From: JBBQKF01 sp038326615
GTDB lineage: Bacteria; Bacillota; Clostridia; Saccharofermentanales; UBA5734
NCBI GenBank assembly: GCA_038326615.1
Contig: JBBQKF010000036.1
Coordinates: 1-27,841 of the forward strand
Length of the DNA stretch: 27,841 nt
Direction of reading: 5' to 3'
Under the pieces are notes generated by a model. It worked only from the letters and a program-made list of their open reading frames with translations. It was not told the DNA's origin and made no database searches. Positions 6,425-16,237 of the stretch are shown here, one piece after another (position 1 is the first letter of the stretch; each line of letters begins with the position of its first letter). The position numbers and the translations under genes are program-made.

Positions 6425-9400
6425 ATGTTGAGGGAAGGGATTTTGTTTGATAATTCGGAGATAAGCATTAAACCACCAAAGATGCTTGACAATAAGCGCA
6501 ATGGTAAGGTTATTGATGAGATAAGAGAAAGTTTGCAGAAGGGCTCAAAACTGAGTGTTATTTCTGCATTTTTCACAATATATGCCTTTGCGGATCTCAA
6601 GAAGGAATTATCACAAATAGATAAGATGAGATTTATTTTCACGGAACCAACTTTTATAAACAATGAAAGTGAAATGATTCGTGAATATTACATTCATCGC
6701 GAAAACGAAAAATCAATAAGCGGTAATGAGTTTGAAATCAGATTGCGTAATGAAATGAAACAAGCAGCAATAGCCAAGGAATGTGCGAAATGGATTGAAG
6801 AAAAAGCTGAGATTAAGTCGCTTAGGAAATCTAATTCTGCGCAGCCTCGCCTTGTATATATTCAAAACCAGACAGAAACTATGTCAATCAATGGAACAGT
6901 AGATTTTACAAGTGACGGTCTCGGAATAACACCTTCAAATAGAATTGACTCTAATATGTGCATTTACGGTAAAGACTTCACAATGCACTTTCTGAAAATG
7001 TTTGATGAGCTTTGGAATGATAAAGCAGCAGTCGAAGATGTAAAGGAAAAAGTGCTCGAGGAAATGAACGTTCTTTATAAAGAGAACAATCCAGAGTTCA
7101 TGTATTTTGTTACACTTTTCAATGTGTTTCACCAGTATCTTGATGAATTGACAGAAGACACTATTGTAAAGAGCAAGACAGGCATCAAGGAAACTCTAAT
7201 TTGGAATAAGCTCTACAAATTTCAAAAAGATGGAGTTATGGGTGCAATTGATAAAATAGAAAAATACAATGGTTGCATCCTTGCGGATTCAGTTGGACTT
7301 GGGAAAACATTCACTGCACTGGCAGTTATTAAATATTATGAACTAAGAAACGATAGAGTACTTGTTTTAGTTCCGAAAAAACTTAATGAAAACTGGAGTA
7401 TATATACCCAAAATGACAAGCGGAATATTTTTCTTCAAGATCGCTTTAATTATGATGTTTTGAATCACACCGACTTAAATCGAAATAGTGGTATGAGTGG
7501 AACAATGAATCTTGCTACAATCAACTGGTCCAATTACGATCTTGTTGTTATTGATGAAAGCCATAACTTCCGAAACAATTACCCAGTTAAAAACAAAATA
7601 ACAAGATACGAAAAATTAATGGATGAAATAATTAAATCAGGCGTTAAGACAAAAGTAATGATGCTTTCTGCAACACCTGTTAATAATCGTATGAATGATA
7701 TAAAAAATCAAATTGCATTTATCACAGAAGGGCAAGACAAGGCGTTTAGAAAAGTAGGACTTAATAGCACAGATTCCATTTTAAGGAAAGCGCAGATGGT
7801 CTTTAATCGATGGTCAGTTTTGCCAGAAGAAGTGCGGAATACAAACACTTTTGTTGAAATGATGGACCTCGATTATTTTAAATTATTAGACACAGTGACT
7901 ATTGCAAGAAGCCGAAAGCATATTGAGAAATATTATAATCTCGACGAAATAGGAAAATTTCCGACAAGACTTACACCGCAAAACAGATACTGTGATATTG
8001 ACACCTTAAAGAAATTTCCATCAATAGCGGAAGTAAACAAGCGTATAAAAAGACTTAGTTTATGCGTGTATTCGCCGATTTTGTACGTTTTGCCAGAACA
8101 CCAGCATCGGTATAACGAAAAGTACGATATAACGGTTGCAGGAGGTGCATCAGTTTTTAGACAAGCAGACAGAGAAAAACAATTAGTCAATTTGATGCGC
8201 ATTAATATGTTAAAGAGAATGGAAAGCTCTATACATTCTTTTGCTTTGACGGTTGAAAATATATTGAACAAAATCAAATCCACAATTGAATTTGTCGACA
8301 TAAAAAAATACGACTACAACCCGGAGGCTAATATAACTGAAATAGATTTGGAAGATAATGAATATGAAAGCTTGATGTTTGGAAATAACGTCAAAGTTTT
8401 ACTACAGGATATGGATTTAATAAAATGGCGGGATGACCTAGTATCCGATAAGCAAAAACTTGAAGAACTTCTTACAGAAGCAAGAAAGATAACGCCAGAT
8501 AGAGATGCCAAATTAATCGAATTAAAAGCACTGATAAAAGCGAAAATAAGTAGCCCAATCAACAATGGAAATAAGAAAGTCATTGTTTTCACTGCGTTTT
8601 CAGACACAGCAAATTATCTTTATGAAAATATAGCACTAAAGCACAATTTAAATAGCGCAATGGTTACAGGCTCGGGAGAAAACAAATCCACTATAGAAAT
8701 TCCAAAACAATTCCGCAATCAAATAAAAATATCAGATTTAAACACCATTTTGACGTTATTCTCCCCAAAGTCAAAGGAATGTGACAAAATATTCCCAGAA
8801 ATGAAAGAAAGAATTGACTTGATCATAGCGACTGACTGCATTTCTGAAGGTCAAAACCTACAGGATTGTGATTATCTAATAAACTATGACATACACTGGA
8901 ATCCAGTAAGAATAATTCAGCGCTTCGGAAGAATCGATCGTATTGGATCAGAAAACGACGTGATTCAACTAGTGAATTTCTGGCCCAATGTTGAACTAGA
9001 CGAATATATAAATCTACAACAAAGGGTGCAGGGCCGCATGGTTTTATTAGATGTATCTGCAACTGGTGAAGAAAATGTAATTGAACTTGATGAGAGCAGA
9101 GTGATGAAAGATCTCGAGTATCGTAAGAAGCAACTGCAAAAACTACAAAATGAGGTTGTGGATTTAGAAGATATTTCTGGTGGTATTTCTATAACTGACC
9201 TCACATTTAACGATTTCAAAACCGACCTTATGGAATACATGAAACAAAATCGTAAGCAACTTGATAATGCGCCACTTGGAATGTATGCAATTGCAGGAAT
9301 ACCAGAAAGCCTTAAAGATACTATTGACCCTGGAGTTATATTTACATTAAGGCAAGTAAAAGGCCAAGAGCAGACAAAAGAGCAAAACGCCTTGTTCCCA

Positions 9401-9736
9401 TACTATCTGGTTTATATCACGGAAGATAACGAGGTAAAATTGGCATTTTTACATGCTAAGAAGATTCTAGATTGCTATAAGAAATTGTGTTTAGGTCAAA
9501 GTGAAGTGTTAAAAGATCTGGTTAAAGTATTTAACACAGAAACTAATAATGGCGAGAACATGCGAAAGTATTCAAAACTCCTAGAATCGTCCATCGAAAA
9601 TCTTATAGGTAAAAAGCAGGAGATTGGCGTTGCAAATCTTTTTAGCAAGGGAAGCGGAATAATTGATAACGAATATTTTGACGGAATCGAGGATTTTGAA
9701 CTCGTAAACATTCTGATAATAAGGCCGGAGGTATAA
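6425..9736 (+). CDS. PLD-like/SNF2 helicase of an expanded type III-like R-M system
   Basis: The product is about 1103 residues. Residues about 30-200 form a PLD-like N-terminal module (SVISAFFTIYAFADLKKEL ... FIFTEP). The SNF2-type superfamily 2 helicase core follows: Walker A ADSVGLGKT (287-295), DESH (377-380), SATP (415-418), ATDCISEGQNLQ (802-813) and IQRFGRIDRIGS (831-842). The long insert between the RecA lobes and the C-terminal tail are unassigned. It should be a DNA-dependent ATPase translocase. No ribosome binding site precedes ATG 6425. GAGGGAAGGG at 6431-6440 would suit an in-frame TTG at 6443, and the next residues (LFDNSEISI) look like a family start, so translation may begin there. 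It is coupled to the DUF4391 gene, whose GTG follows its TAA directly. Confidence 0.8.
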   Translation: MLREGILFDNSEISIKPPKMLDNKRNGKVIDEIRESLQKGSKLSVISAFFTIYAFADLKKELSQIDKMRFIFTEPTFINNESEMIREYYIHRENEKSISGNEFEIRLRNEMKQAAIAKECAKWIEEKAEIKSLRKSNSAQPRLVYIQNQTETMSINGTVDFTSDGLGITPSNRIDSNMCIYGKDFTMHFLKMFDELWNDKAAVEDVKEKVLEEMNVLYKENNPEFMYFVTLFNVFHQYLDELTEDTIVKSKTGIKETLIWNKLYKFQKDGVMGAIDKIEKYNGCILADSVGLGKTFTALAVIKYYELRNDRVLVLVPKKLNENWSIYTQNDKRNIFLQDRFNYDVLNHTDLNRNSGMSGTMNLATINWSNYDLVVIDESHNFRNNYPVKNKITRYEKLMDEIIKSGVKTKVMMLSATPVNNRMNDIKNQIAFITEGQDKAFRKVGLNSTDSILRKAQMVFNRWSVLPEEVRNTNTFVEMMDLDYFKLLDTVTIARSRKHIEKYYNLDEIGKFPTRLTPQNRYCDIDTLKKFPSIAEVNKRIKRLSLCVYSPILYVLPEHQHRYNEKYDITVAGGASVFRQADREKQLVNLMRINMLKRMESSIHSFALTVENILNKIKSTIEFVDIKKYDYNPEANITEIDLEDNEYESLMFGNNVKVLLQDMDLIKWRDDLVSDKQKLEELLTEARKITPDRDAKLIELKALIKAKISSPINNGNKKVIVFTAFSDTANYLYENIALKHNLNSAMVTGSGENKSTIEIPKQFRNQIKISDLNTILTLFSPKSKECDKIFPEMKERIDLIIATDCISEGQNLQDCDYLINYDIHWNPVRIIQRFGRIDRIGSENDVIQLVNFWPNVELDEYINLQQRVQGRMVLLDVSATGEENVIELDESRVMKDLEYRKKQLQKLQNEVVDLEDISGGISITDLTFNDFKTDLMEYMKQNRKQLDNAPLGMYAIAGIPESLKDTIDPGVIFTLRQVKGQEQTKEQNALFPYYLVYITEDNEVKLAFLHAKKILDCYKKLCLGQSEVLKDLVKVFNTETNNGENMRKYSKLLESSIENLIGKKQEIGVANLFSKGSGIIDNEYFDGIEDFELVNILIIRPEV

Positions 9737-10432
9737 GTGTTTATCATTGATGGAAAATGCAGATTGAACCAATTTATTGCTAAAAAAACATTCTACACGA
9801 ATTATGATTTTAGCAAAACGGAAAAAGCTATTTTTACTGATGACATAAGAAAAATTACTCTTACATATCAGCTTCAACCGGCGAAAATAAACATAAAAAT
9901 CTATAAAGATGAAGTCCGTGAATATCCTTTGATTAATGTTTTCAAAATTGATTTAGAAAATAATAAAAAGGTCAAAAACATAGCTGAGCTAATAATGCAT
10001 GCAATTCCATTTCCTAGCATTTTGATATTTGAATACGATGACAAACAACAAATTTGGGTCGCTCACCAAAGAACTAATTTGAATGATGCAACTAAAAACA
10101 CTATTGAAGAAATGATATGCACGAATTGGCTTAACTTGGACGATGAAATATTTGACAGATTAGACATCAAGAAGATGCGATTCACCGACTTCTACTCCCT
10201 TTATAGCGACATCGTAGACACCATCTGCATCTACAACGCAGAACTAAGAGGAATAGTACATGCCGATTCAGAAATAAGTGGTGATGAAGCGCGGGAAATT
10301 GTTAGACAGATGGACGAGTTGGATGATAAAATAACAAAACTGAAAGCCAAAATTAAGAATGAAACGCAGTTCAATAGAAAAGTTGAGATGAATTTGGAGA
10401 TTAGGATGTTGGAAGCAAGAAGATATTCTTAA
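9737..10432 (+). CDS. DUF4391-family protein
   Basis: The product is 231 residues starting with GTG immediately after the helicase stop, with GGAGG 5 bases upstream. The pattern INQ/NQFIAKKTFYTN-like start (CRLNQFIAKKTFYTNYDF), ITLTYQLQPAKINI, then FKIDLENN and HAIPFPSILIFEY matches DUF4391, a family repeatedly found between an SNF2-type helicase and a type III-type Mod/Res pair. The C-terminal 50 residues are strongly charged and probably a coiled coil (MDELDDKITKLKAKIKNETQ). The family has no known activity. Given its place it may bridge the helicase and the R-M enzyme (inference). Confidence 0.7.
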   Translation: MFIIDGKCRLNQFIAKKTFYTNYDFSKTEKAIFTDDIRKITLTYQLQPAKINIKIYKDEVREYPLINVFKIDLENNKKVKNIAELIMHAIPFPSILIFEYDDKQQIWVAHQRTNLNDATKNTIEEMICTNWLNLDDEIFDRLDIKKMRFTDFYSLYSDIVDTICIYNAELRGIVHADSEISGDEAREIVRQMDELDDKITKLKAKIKNETQFNRKVEMNLEIRMLEARRYS

Positions 10433-10507
10433 TATAGCTATCTTAGTAATAGTATTTACACAAAAATTATAATAGTTTTGCACCAGAGAAAGAACAGGAG
10501 ATAATAA

Positions 10508-12415
10508 ATGCTGACATTAAATTTAAATGGACAAACACCTGACATAGCAGAAGAAAATATTCAAAAACTTAAATCCATTTTCCCAGACGTATTTAACGAG
10601 AACAAGATTGATTTTGAAAAACTTCAGCAAGTGCTTGGCAACTATACGGATAATGAAAATGAACGATATAATTTTGGATGGAATGGAAAATCTCGCGCTA
10701 TGCGTTTGGCACAAACACCGTCAACAGGGACCCTTCGACCATGCAAAGAAGAAAGTAAAGATTGGGATACCACCGAAAACCTTTACATTGAGGGAGACAA
10801 TTTAGAAGTTTTGAAATTACTGCAAAAATCTTATCACAATAAAATAAAGATGATATACATAGACCCTCCATATAATACCGGAAATGATTTTGTTTATCCT
10901 GATGATTATAAAGATAGTATTGAAAATTATCTAAAAATCACAGGACAAATAGACGAAGAAGGCAAGAAAGTCGGAACCAACAGTGAAGCAAATGGAAGAT
11001 ACCACACCGACTGGCTTAATATGATGTACCCTCGCCTAAGGCTAGCAAGAAATCTTCTTGCTGATGATGGAGTGATTTTCATTTCTATTGATGATAATGA
11101 GGTTGCTAATTTGCGTAAAATTTGTGATGAGGTTTTCGGAGAAGTTAATTTTATTACAAACATTGTTTGGCAAAAGAAATATTCACCACAGAATGATGCA
11201 AAATATTTTTCTGACATGCATGATCATATTTTATGTTTTGCAAAAACAAGAAAACAAACGGACGAAAGCATAGGTTGGAACCGATATTTGCTACAAAGAA
11301 CAAGTGATCAAAATAATCGTTATAAGAATTTTGATAATGACCCAAGGGGGTTATGGAAATCAAGTGATTTTTCGGTTAAAACCTATTCGTCTAATTATGA
11401 TTATCCGATAATAACACCAAGTGGGAAAAAAATTAATCCGCCAAACGGTAGATGTTGGAGAACATCTAAAGAGAATTTCAGTGATTTGTTAAAAGATAAT
11501 AGGATTTGGTTTGGAATAAATGGAGATGGAGTGCCTGCTATTAAAAGATTTTTGTTTGAAGTTCAAGATGGAATAGTTCCAACAACCTGGTGGAAGCGAG
11601 AAGATGTTGGAGATAACCAGGCAGCGGCACAGGACATATTAAAGGTGTTTGACGGAGAGCGCCCATTTGATACACCAAAACCAGTAAGTTTGATTAAGCA
11701 AATGCTTTTATTGTCAACAAAAAATGATGACATTATTCTCGACTTTTTCTCCGGATCTGCTACAACAGCTCATGCTGTCATTCAACTTAATGTTGAAGAT
11801 GGTGGAAATCGAAAATTTATTATGATTCAAATTCCAGAGCAAATTAATTCGGATAATAGAAGTAGTGAATTAAAATATAAAAACATTTGCGAAATAGGCA
11901 AAGAACGAATCAGACGTGCGGGCGAGAAAATCAAATCAGAAATGGCTGATGCAGATCGTCAAATTCAATTAGGTGAAGAAGTTAAACAGCCTTTAGATAT
12001 TGGATTTAAAGTTTTAAAGCTCGATAGTTCAAATATAAAAAAATGGAATCCGGATTATAATGATTTAGAAATCAGTATGTTTAATAATATAAACAATTAT
12101 GTTGACGGCCGCACAGAACTTGATGTAGTTTATGAAATCATGATTAAATATGGGCTATCACTTTCATACTCAATTGAAGAATTAGAAGTGAACGGTAAAA
12201 AGATTTATTCAGTTGCTGACGGAATGTTAATGATTTGCCTTGATAATGATTTGACAATCGATATTGCAAGTTTTATTGTCAAACTCAAAAAAAACAATAA
12301 AGTTGAAGATATGCGAGTTGTATTTAAGGATAATGGATTCAAGGATGACAGCAACAAAACAAATATTAAAGAGATTTTGAAATGCGGAGAGATTGAAGAA
12401 TTTATTACGATTTAA
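10508..12415 (+). CDS. mod: Type III-type DNA adenine/cytosine-N4 methyltransferase (Mod)
   Basis: The product is 635 residues. It has motif IV MIYIDPPYNTGNDF (DPPY 119-122) before motif I LDFFSGSATTAHA (411-423), the beta-class order of type III Mod enzymes. DTPKPVSLIKQ before motif I is the usual lead-in (motif X). The central region between the motifs (about 215-360) should hold target recognition. Mod methylates one strand of its site from S-adenosylmethionine and is needed by Res for cutting. AGGAG lies 7-8 bases before ATG. It is 76 bp downstream of the DUF4391 gene and 98 bp upstream of res on the same strand. The N-terminal 90 residues include the GWNGKSRAMRLAQTPSTGTL segment common in this subgroup. 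No defects are seen. Confidence 0.9.
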   Translation: MLTLNLNGQTPDIAEENIQKLKSIFPDVFNENKIDFEKLQQVLGNYTDNENERYNFGWNGKSRAMRLAQTPSTGTLRPCKEESKDWDTTENLYIEGDNLEVLKLLQKSYHNKIKMIYIDPPYNTGNDFVYPDDYKDSIENYLKITGQIDEEGKKVGTNSEANGRYHTDWLNMMYPRLRLARNLLADDGVIFISIDDNEVANLRKICDEVFGEVNFITNIVWQKKYSPQNDAKYFSDMHDHILCFAKTRKQTDESIGWNRYLLQRTSDQNNRYKNFDNDPRGLWKSSDFSVKTYSSNYDYPIITPSGKKINPPNGRCWRTSKENFSDLLKDNRIWFGINGDGVPAIKRFLFEVQDGIVPTTWWKREDVGDNQAAAQDILKVFDGERPFDTPKPVSLIKQMLLLSTKNDDIILDFFSGSATTAHAVIQLNVEDGGNRKFIMIQIPEQINSDNRSSELKYKNICEIGKERIRRAGEKIKSEMADADRQIQLGEEVKQPLDIGFKVLKLDSSNIKKWNPDYNDLEISMFNNINNYVDGRTELDVVYEIMIKYGLSLSYSIEELEVNGKKIYSVADGMLMICLDNDLTIDIASFIVKLKKNNKVEDMRVVFKDNGFKDDSNKTNIKEILKCGEIEEFITI

Positions 12416-12513
12416 GAAAAAAAAATACCTATTTAAAAAAATGAAAATGAGGATAAAATAGTAAATGAATTTGATATGTGGAAAAATAAATCTAATTGGG
12501 GAGGTAAAGTCAA

Positions 12514-15498
12514 ATGAAACTCAAATTTGATTCTAATCTTCCTTACCAGCATCAGGCTGTGAAATCTGTAGTGGATTTATTTCGTGGTCAAACAGCAAAT
12601 CAAGCTAACTTTTCTGTGAATGTTCAGTATAATCAGATTTCTGGTCAGATGGGGATGGCTGGAACCCAAGCAACCGAAAACGGTATTGGGAATAAACTTG
12701 AGCTAATTGATGAGGACATTCTAGAGAATTTACAATTAATTCAGATGAAAAATGGATTGTCTCAAACAAAAAAGTTAACGGTATGTGAATATGACTTTGA
12801 TGTCGAAATGGAAACCGGAACGGGGAAGACCTACGTATATTTGCGGACGATTTTCGAACTCAACAAAGAATACGGTTTTACTAAATTTATAATTGTTGTG
12901 CCGAGCATTGCAATCAAAGAAGGCGTTTTAAGTTCTTTACAGATCACGAGTGATCATTTCAAAGGCCTTTATGATAATACAATTTATGAATATTTTATAT
13001 ATGATAGTAGCAAGTTGGACCAGGTCCGAAATTTCGCTGTCAGTGACAATATTCAGATTATGATAATAAACATTGATGCCTTCAGAAGGTCTTTTGACGA
13101 TATCGAGAAGATAAGCAAAGCCAACATTATTCACCGACAAAATGACAAGCTTAATGGAATGAAACCTATTGAACTCATTAGAGAAACCAACCCTTTTGTT
13201 ATAATTGATGAGCCGCAGTCTGTTGATAAAACGGCAAAAGCGAAAGACGCTATTAAGTCTTTGAATCCGCTTTGTAAACTTCGTTATTCTGCAACACACG
13301 TTGAAAAGCACAATTTAGTATACAAACTAGATGCGCTTGACGCCTATGAAAAAGAGCTTGTAAAACAAATTGAAGTTGCAAGTTTCGAGAGCAAAGACTA
13401 TCACAATAATGCCTATATGAAGCTTGTTTCAGTCGATAATAAAAAATCACCGATAACGGCTAGAATAGAAATTGATTGTGAAATTTCCGGATCAATAACA
13501 CGTAAAACTGTGACAATTAAAAAAGGCGATGATTTGTCTGCCAAAAAGTTATCTGACCGTGAAATTTATGAAGGGTACATAGTTAATGAAATCTATTGTG
13601 AGGTTGGCAACGAATATGTTGACTTTACAAGTAAGAGTGATGTTTTGCGCATTGGCAAGGCAATCGGCGATATTGATGATATGCAAGTTAAGGAACAACA
13701 AATCAGAAAGACAATCGAAGAACATCTAAATAAAGAACGAGTTTTGAACAAACAAGGAATTAAAGTTCTTAGCTTATTTTTTATTGATAGAGTTGCAAAT
13801 TACCGCTTTTACGACGAAAATGGTGTCGCGCAAAAAGGGATGTATGCGCAGCTTTTTGAAAAACATTATAGCGATTTGATTAAGCGACCAAAATATAACG
13901 ATTTATTCAAAGAAATTGATTCGGAAACGCCAGCTGACGGGGTGCACAACGGATATTTTTCTGCCGACAAAAAAGGTGTTTTAAAAGACACAAACGGCGA
14001 AACCGCAGCCGATGACGATACTTACAGCCTGATAATGAAAGAGAAAGAAAAGCTTTTAAGCTTCGATAGCAAACTGAGATTTATTTTTTCACATTCAGCA
14101 CTGCGCGAAGGATGGGACAACCCAAATGTTTTTCAAATCTGCACCTTGAATGAAACTCGAAGTGAAGTTAAGAAACGTCAGGAGATTGGGCGTGGACTAA
14201 GGCTTTGCGTTAATCAGGATGGTGAGCGGTTGCATGGGTTTTCTATAAATACTTTAACCGTTATGGCTAATGAAAGTTATGAAGAATTTGCTAATAAATT
14301 GCAAAGGGAATACGAGATTGATCAGAACATACGATTTGGAGTTTTGGAGAATCATAGTTTTGCAAATATTCCTGTGTCACAAGAGGACGGAGCGACAATT
14401 TATCTGCTTCAGGAGGCATCTGAACAGATTTATAATTGCTTTGAGAAGAAGAACTATATTGATAAAAACGGGAAAGTGCTTGATGCTCTCAGACTAGCTG
14501 TTAAATCTGGAAATGTTGAAATTCCAGAGCAATATGAAAGTAGTAAGAGTGGAATTCTAGAAGTTGTAAAAAAAGCTTGTGGAAGTCTTAACATCAAACC
14601 AGCGAATGAAAAAATGGAGGTTAAGCTTAACAAAAGCGTTTATTTGAGTCCGGAATTTAAAGAATTATGGGACAGAATAAAGTATAAAACAACTTATTCG
14701 GTGGATTTTGATAGCCAAAAACTTATCGAAGAATGCCAGATCGAGATGGTTAAAAAGCTTGATATATCAGCCGCAAAGCTTGTTTATACAAAGGCTAAGA
14801 CAATTATTTCGGTTGGCGGTGTCGAAACAATTGAAACTGGTCGCGCTGCGGTGACAACCAGCAATTACAAAGAAGTTTTACCGGATATAATAACATTTTT
14901 GCAAAACGAAACCAATTTGACTAGAAAAACCATCGTTGAAATTCTTGTTGGAAGCAAATCTTTGGACCTTTTCAAAAGAAACCCGCAAAAATACATGGAG
15001 GAAACTGCAAAGATTATAACTTCAAAAATGCGCACTATGATTGTTGATGGAATAAAATATACAAAGCTTGGCGACGATGAATATTATGCCCAGGAGCTTT
15101 TTGAGAACAACGAACTGTTCGGGTACCTGTCAAAAAACATGATCAAGAGCGAACGTTCAGTCTATGAATACGTTGTCTACGATAGTTCTAACGAAGAAAA
15201 ATTCGCGATTCAGTTTGAAAATAATAATAGTGTTAAATGCTATGCAAAATTACCTAACTGGTTTAAAATCCCGACTCCACTTGGCACATACAACCCAGAC
15301 TGGGCGGTGCTTATAGAAAAAGATGATGAACAAAAACTTTATTTTGTAATTGAAACAAAAGCCAATCTGATGGATGATGCGCTGCGACCAAACGAAAGAA
15401 TGCAGAAAGACTGCGGCAAAAAATCATTTGCAGCACTTGGGGATATTGTGGAGTTCAAGGAGACGGATGACTTTAAGAAGTTTATGGAGGGGGTTTAG
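12514..15498 (+). CDS. res: Type III-type restriction subunit (Res), helicase plus nuclease
   Basis: The product is 994 residues. Walker A is METGTGKT (99-106), the Walker B box is IIDEPQ (DEPQ 232-235), and the later helicase motifs are SALREGWDNPNVFQI and QEIGRGLRL. The C-terminus carries a PD-(D/E)xK site: NPDW (P928, D929) and FVIETKA (E947, K949). It translocates or scans after Mod recognition and cleaves DNA. GGGGAGG lies 7 bases before the ATG. An unusual Gln/Asn-rich stretch (QTANQANFSVNVQYNQ, about 27-42) sits between the Q-motif region and Walker A. All catalytic residues are present, so it should be active. Confidence 0.9.
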   Translation: MKLKFDSNLPYQHQAVKSVVDLFRGQTANQANFSVNVQYNQISGQMGMAGTQATENGIGNKLELIDEDILENLQLIQMKNGLSQTKKLTVCEYDFDVEMETGTGKTYVYLRTIFELNKEYGFTKFIIVVPSIAIKEGVLSSLQITSDHFKGLYDNTIYEYFIYDSSKLDQVRNFAVSDNIQIMIINIDAFRRSFDDIEKISKANIIHRQNDKLNGMKPIELIRETNPFVIIDEPQSVDKTAKAKDAIKSLNPLCKLRYSATHVEKHNLVYKLDALDAYEKELVKQIEVASFESKDYHNNAYMKLVSVDNKKSPITARIEIDCEISGSITRKTVTIKKGDDLSAKKLSDREIYEGYIVNEIYCEVGNEYVDFTSKSDVLRIGKAIGDIDDMQVKEQQIRKTIEEHLNKERVLNKQGIKVLSLFFIDRVANYRFYDENGVAQKGMYAQLFEKHYSDLIKRPKYNDLFKEIDSETPADGVHNGYFSADKKGVLKDTNGETAADDDTYSLIMKEKEKLLSFDSKLRFIFSHSALREGWDNPNVFQICTLNETRSEVKKRQEIGRGLRLCVNQDGERLHGFSINTLTVMANESYEEFANKLQREYEIDQNIRFGVLENHSFANIPVSQEDGATIYLLQEASEQIYNCFEKKNYIDKNGKVLDALRLAVKSGNVEIPEQYESSKSGILEVVKKACGSLNIKPANEKMEVKLNKSVYLSPEFKELWDRIKYKTTYSVDFDSQKLIEECQIEMVKKLDISAAKLVYTKAKTIISVGGVETIETGRAAVTTSNYKEVLPDIITFLQNETNLTRKTIVEILVGSKSLDLFKRNPQKYMEETAKIITSKMRTMIVDGIKYTKLGDDEYYAQELFENNELFGYLSKNMIKSERSVYEYVVYDSSNEEKFAIQFENNNSVKCYAKLPNWFKIPTPLGTYNPDWAVLIEKDDEQKLYFVIETKANLMDDALRPNERMQKDCGKKSFAALGDIVEFKETDDFKKFMEGV

Positions 15499-15517
15499 GA
15501 TTTATGGAGAACTTAAA

Positions 15518-16180
15518 ATGAATAAAAAAACGAGTAAAATAAAAGAAAAAGATATTCGCCCATTTGCTGAAAAACACCCTAGGTGGAATTTAATAATTGG
15601 ATTTATTTTAGCAATAATAATATTGATCGGTGTAGTATATGGTATTTATTTTCTTGTAATAATCTTTAGAAAAGGGCTATTTTATACCATAGAATGGATA
15701 TCATCAATTACCAGCAAAATGGATGCAGTTGTTATTGTTGCTTTGATAACTGGAACTGTATCAATAACTGGTATTGTATTCAGTTCTATAATATCAAAAG
15801 TAATAGAATATAAACAAAAAAGACACGAATATCTTTATCAAAAGAGAGAATACCCATATGCAGATTTTATTAGTGTTGTTTATAAATTACAGGAATCTGT
15901 TAAAGGAAAAACAGAATATTCGGAAGACGAAATGTTAACTGACATGTACAAATTTTCGAAAAAGCTTACTTTATGGGGATCAAACAGAGTAATTAAAAAA
16001 TGGATTAAGTTTAGAGACACAAGCAATAAAACAAATGTCGAAACAAACAGTCTTTTTGAAATGGAAGAAATCATGTATCAAATGCGTAAAGATATGGGAT
16101 TAAGAAAAATGGGGAAAGGTAAATTATTAGCATTTTTTATTAATGATATTAAGCAGTCAATTAAGGAAATAGAAAAATAG
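15518..16180 (+). CDS. Two-TM membrane protein with conserved cytosolic domain
   Basis: The product is 220 residues. Two hydrophobic helices lie near the N-terminus (LIIGFILAIIILIGVVYGIY and VVIVALITGTVSITGIVF), followed by a soluble domain with KKLTLWGSNRVIKKWIKFR and then MRKDMGLRKMGKGKLLAFFI plus NDI. I recognise this WGS..VIK.W..FR / MRKD.G / LL..FINDI pattern from uncharacterised bacterial proteins but know no function. The ATG is placed by GGAG 8 bases upstream. The open frame extends back into res but is shadow there. It follows res by 19 bp, so it is probably cotranscribed. A membrane effector or anchor for the neighbouring nucleases is possible but speculative. Confidence 0.6.
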   Translation: MNKKTSKIKEKDIRPFAEKHPRWNLIIGFILAIIILIGVVYGIYFLVIIFRKGLFYTIEWISSITSKMDAVVIVALITGTVSITGIVFSSIISKVIEYKQKRHEYLYQKREYPYADFISVVYKLQESVKGKTEYSEDEMLTDMYKFSKKLTLWGSNRVIKKWIKFRDTSNKTNVETNSLFEMEEIMYQMRKDMGLRKMGKGKLLAFFINDIKQSIKEIEK

Positions 16181-16237
16181 AAATTTACGAACATATAAAA
16201 CACCAAAACTGAAAGCGGATAAACTGGAGGAAAAGTG

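Noticed and set aside
7933..9877. Minus-strand open frames inside the SNF2 helicase gene
   Set aside because: They are antisense shadows of a gene with full motif support; none has a motif or start signal.
6425..15498. DISARM or BREX system
   Set aside because: An SNF2 helicase, PLD-like domain and methyltransferase are present, but no DrmA/DrmB pair and no PglZ/BrxC-type gene; the Mod/Res pair is plainly type III-like.
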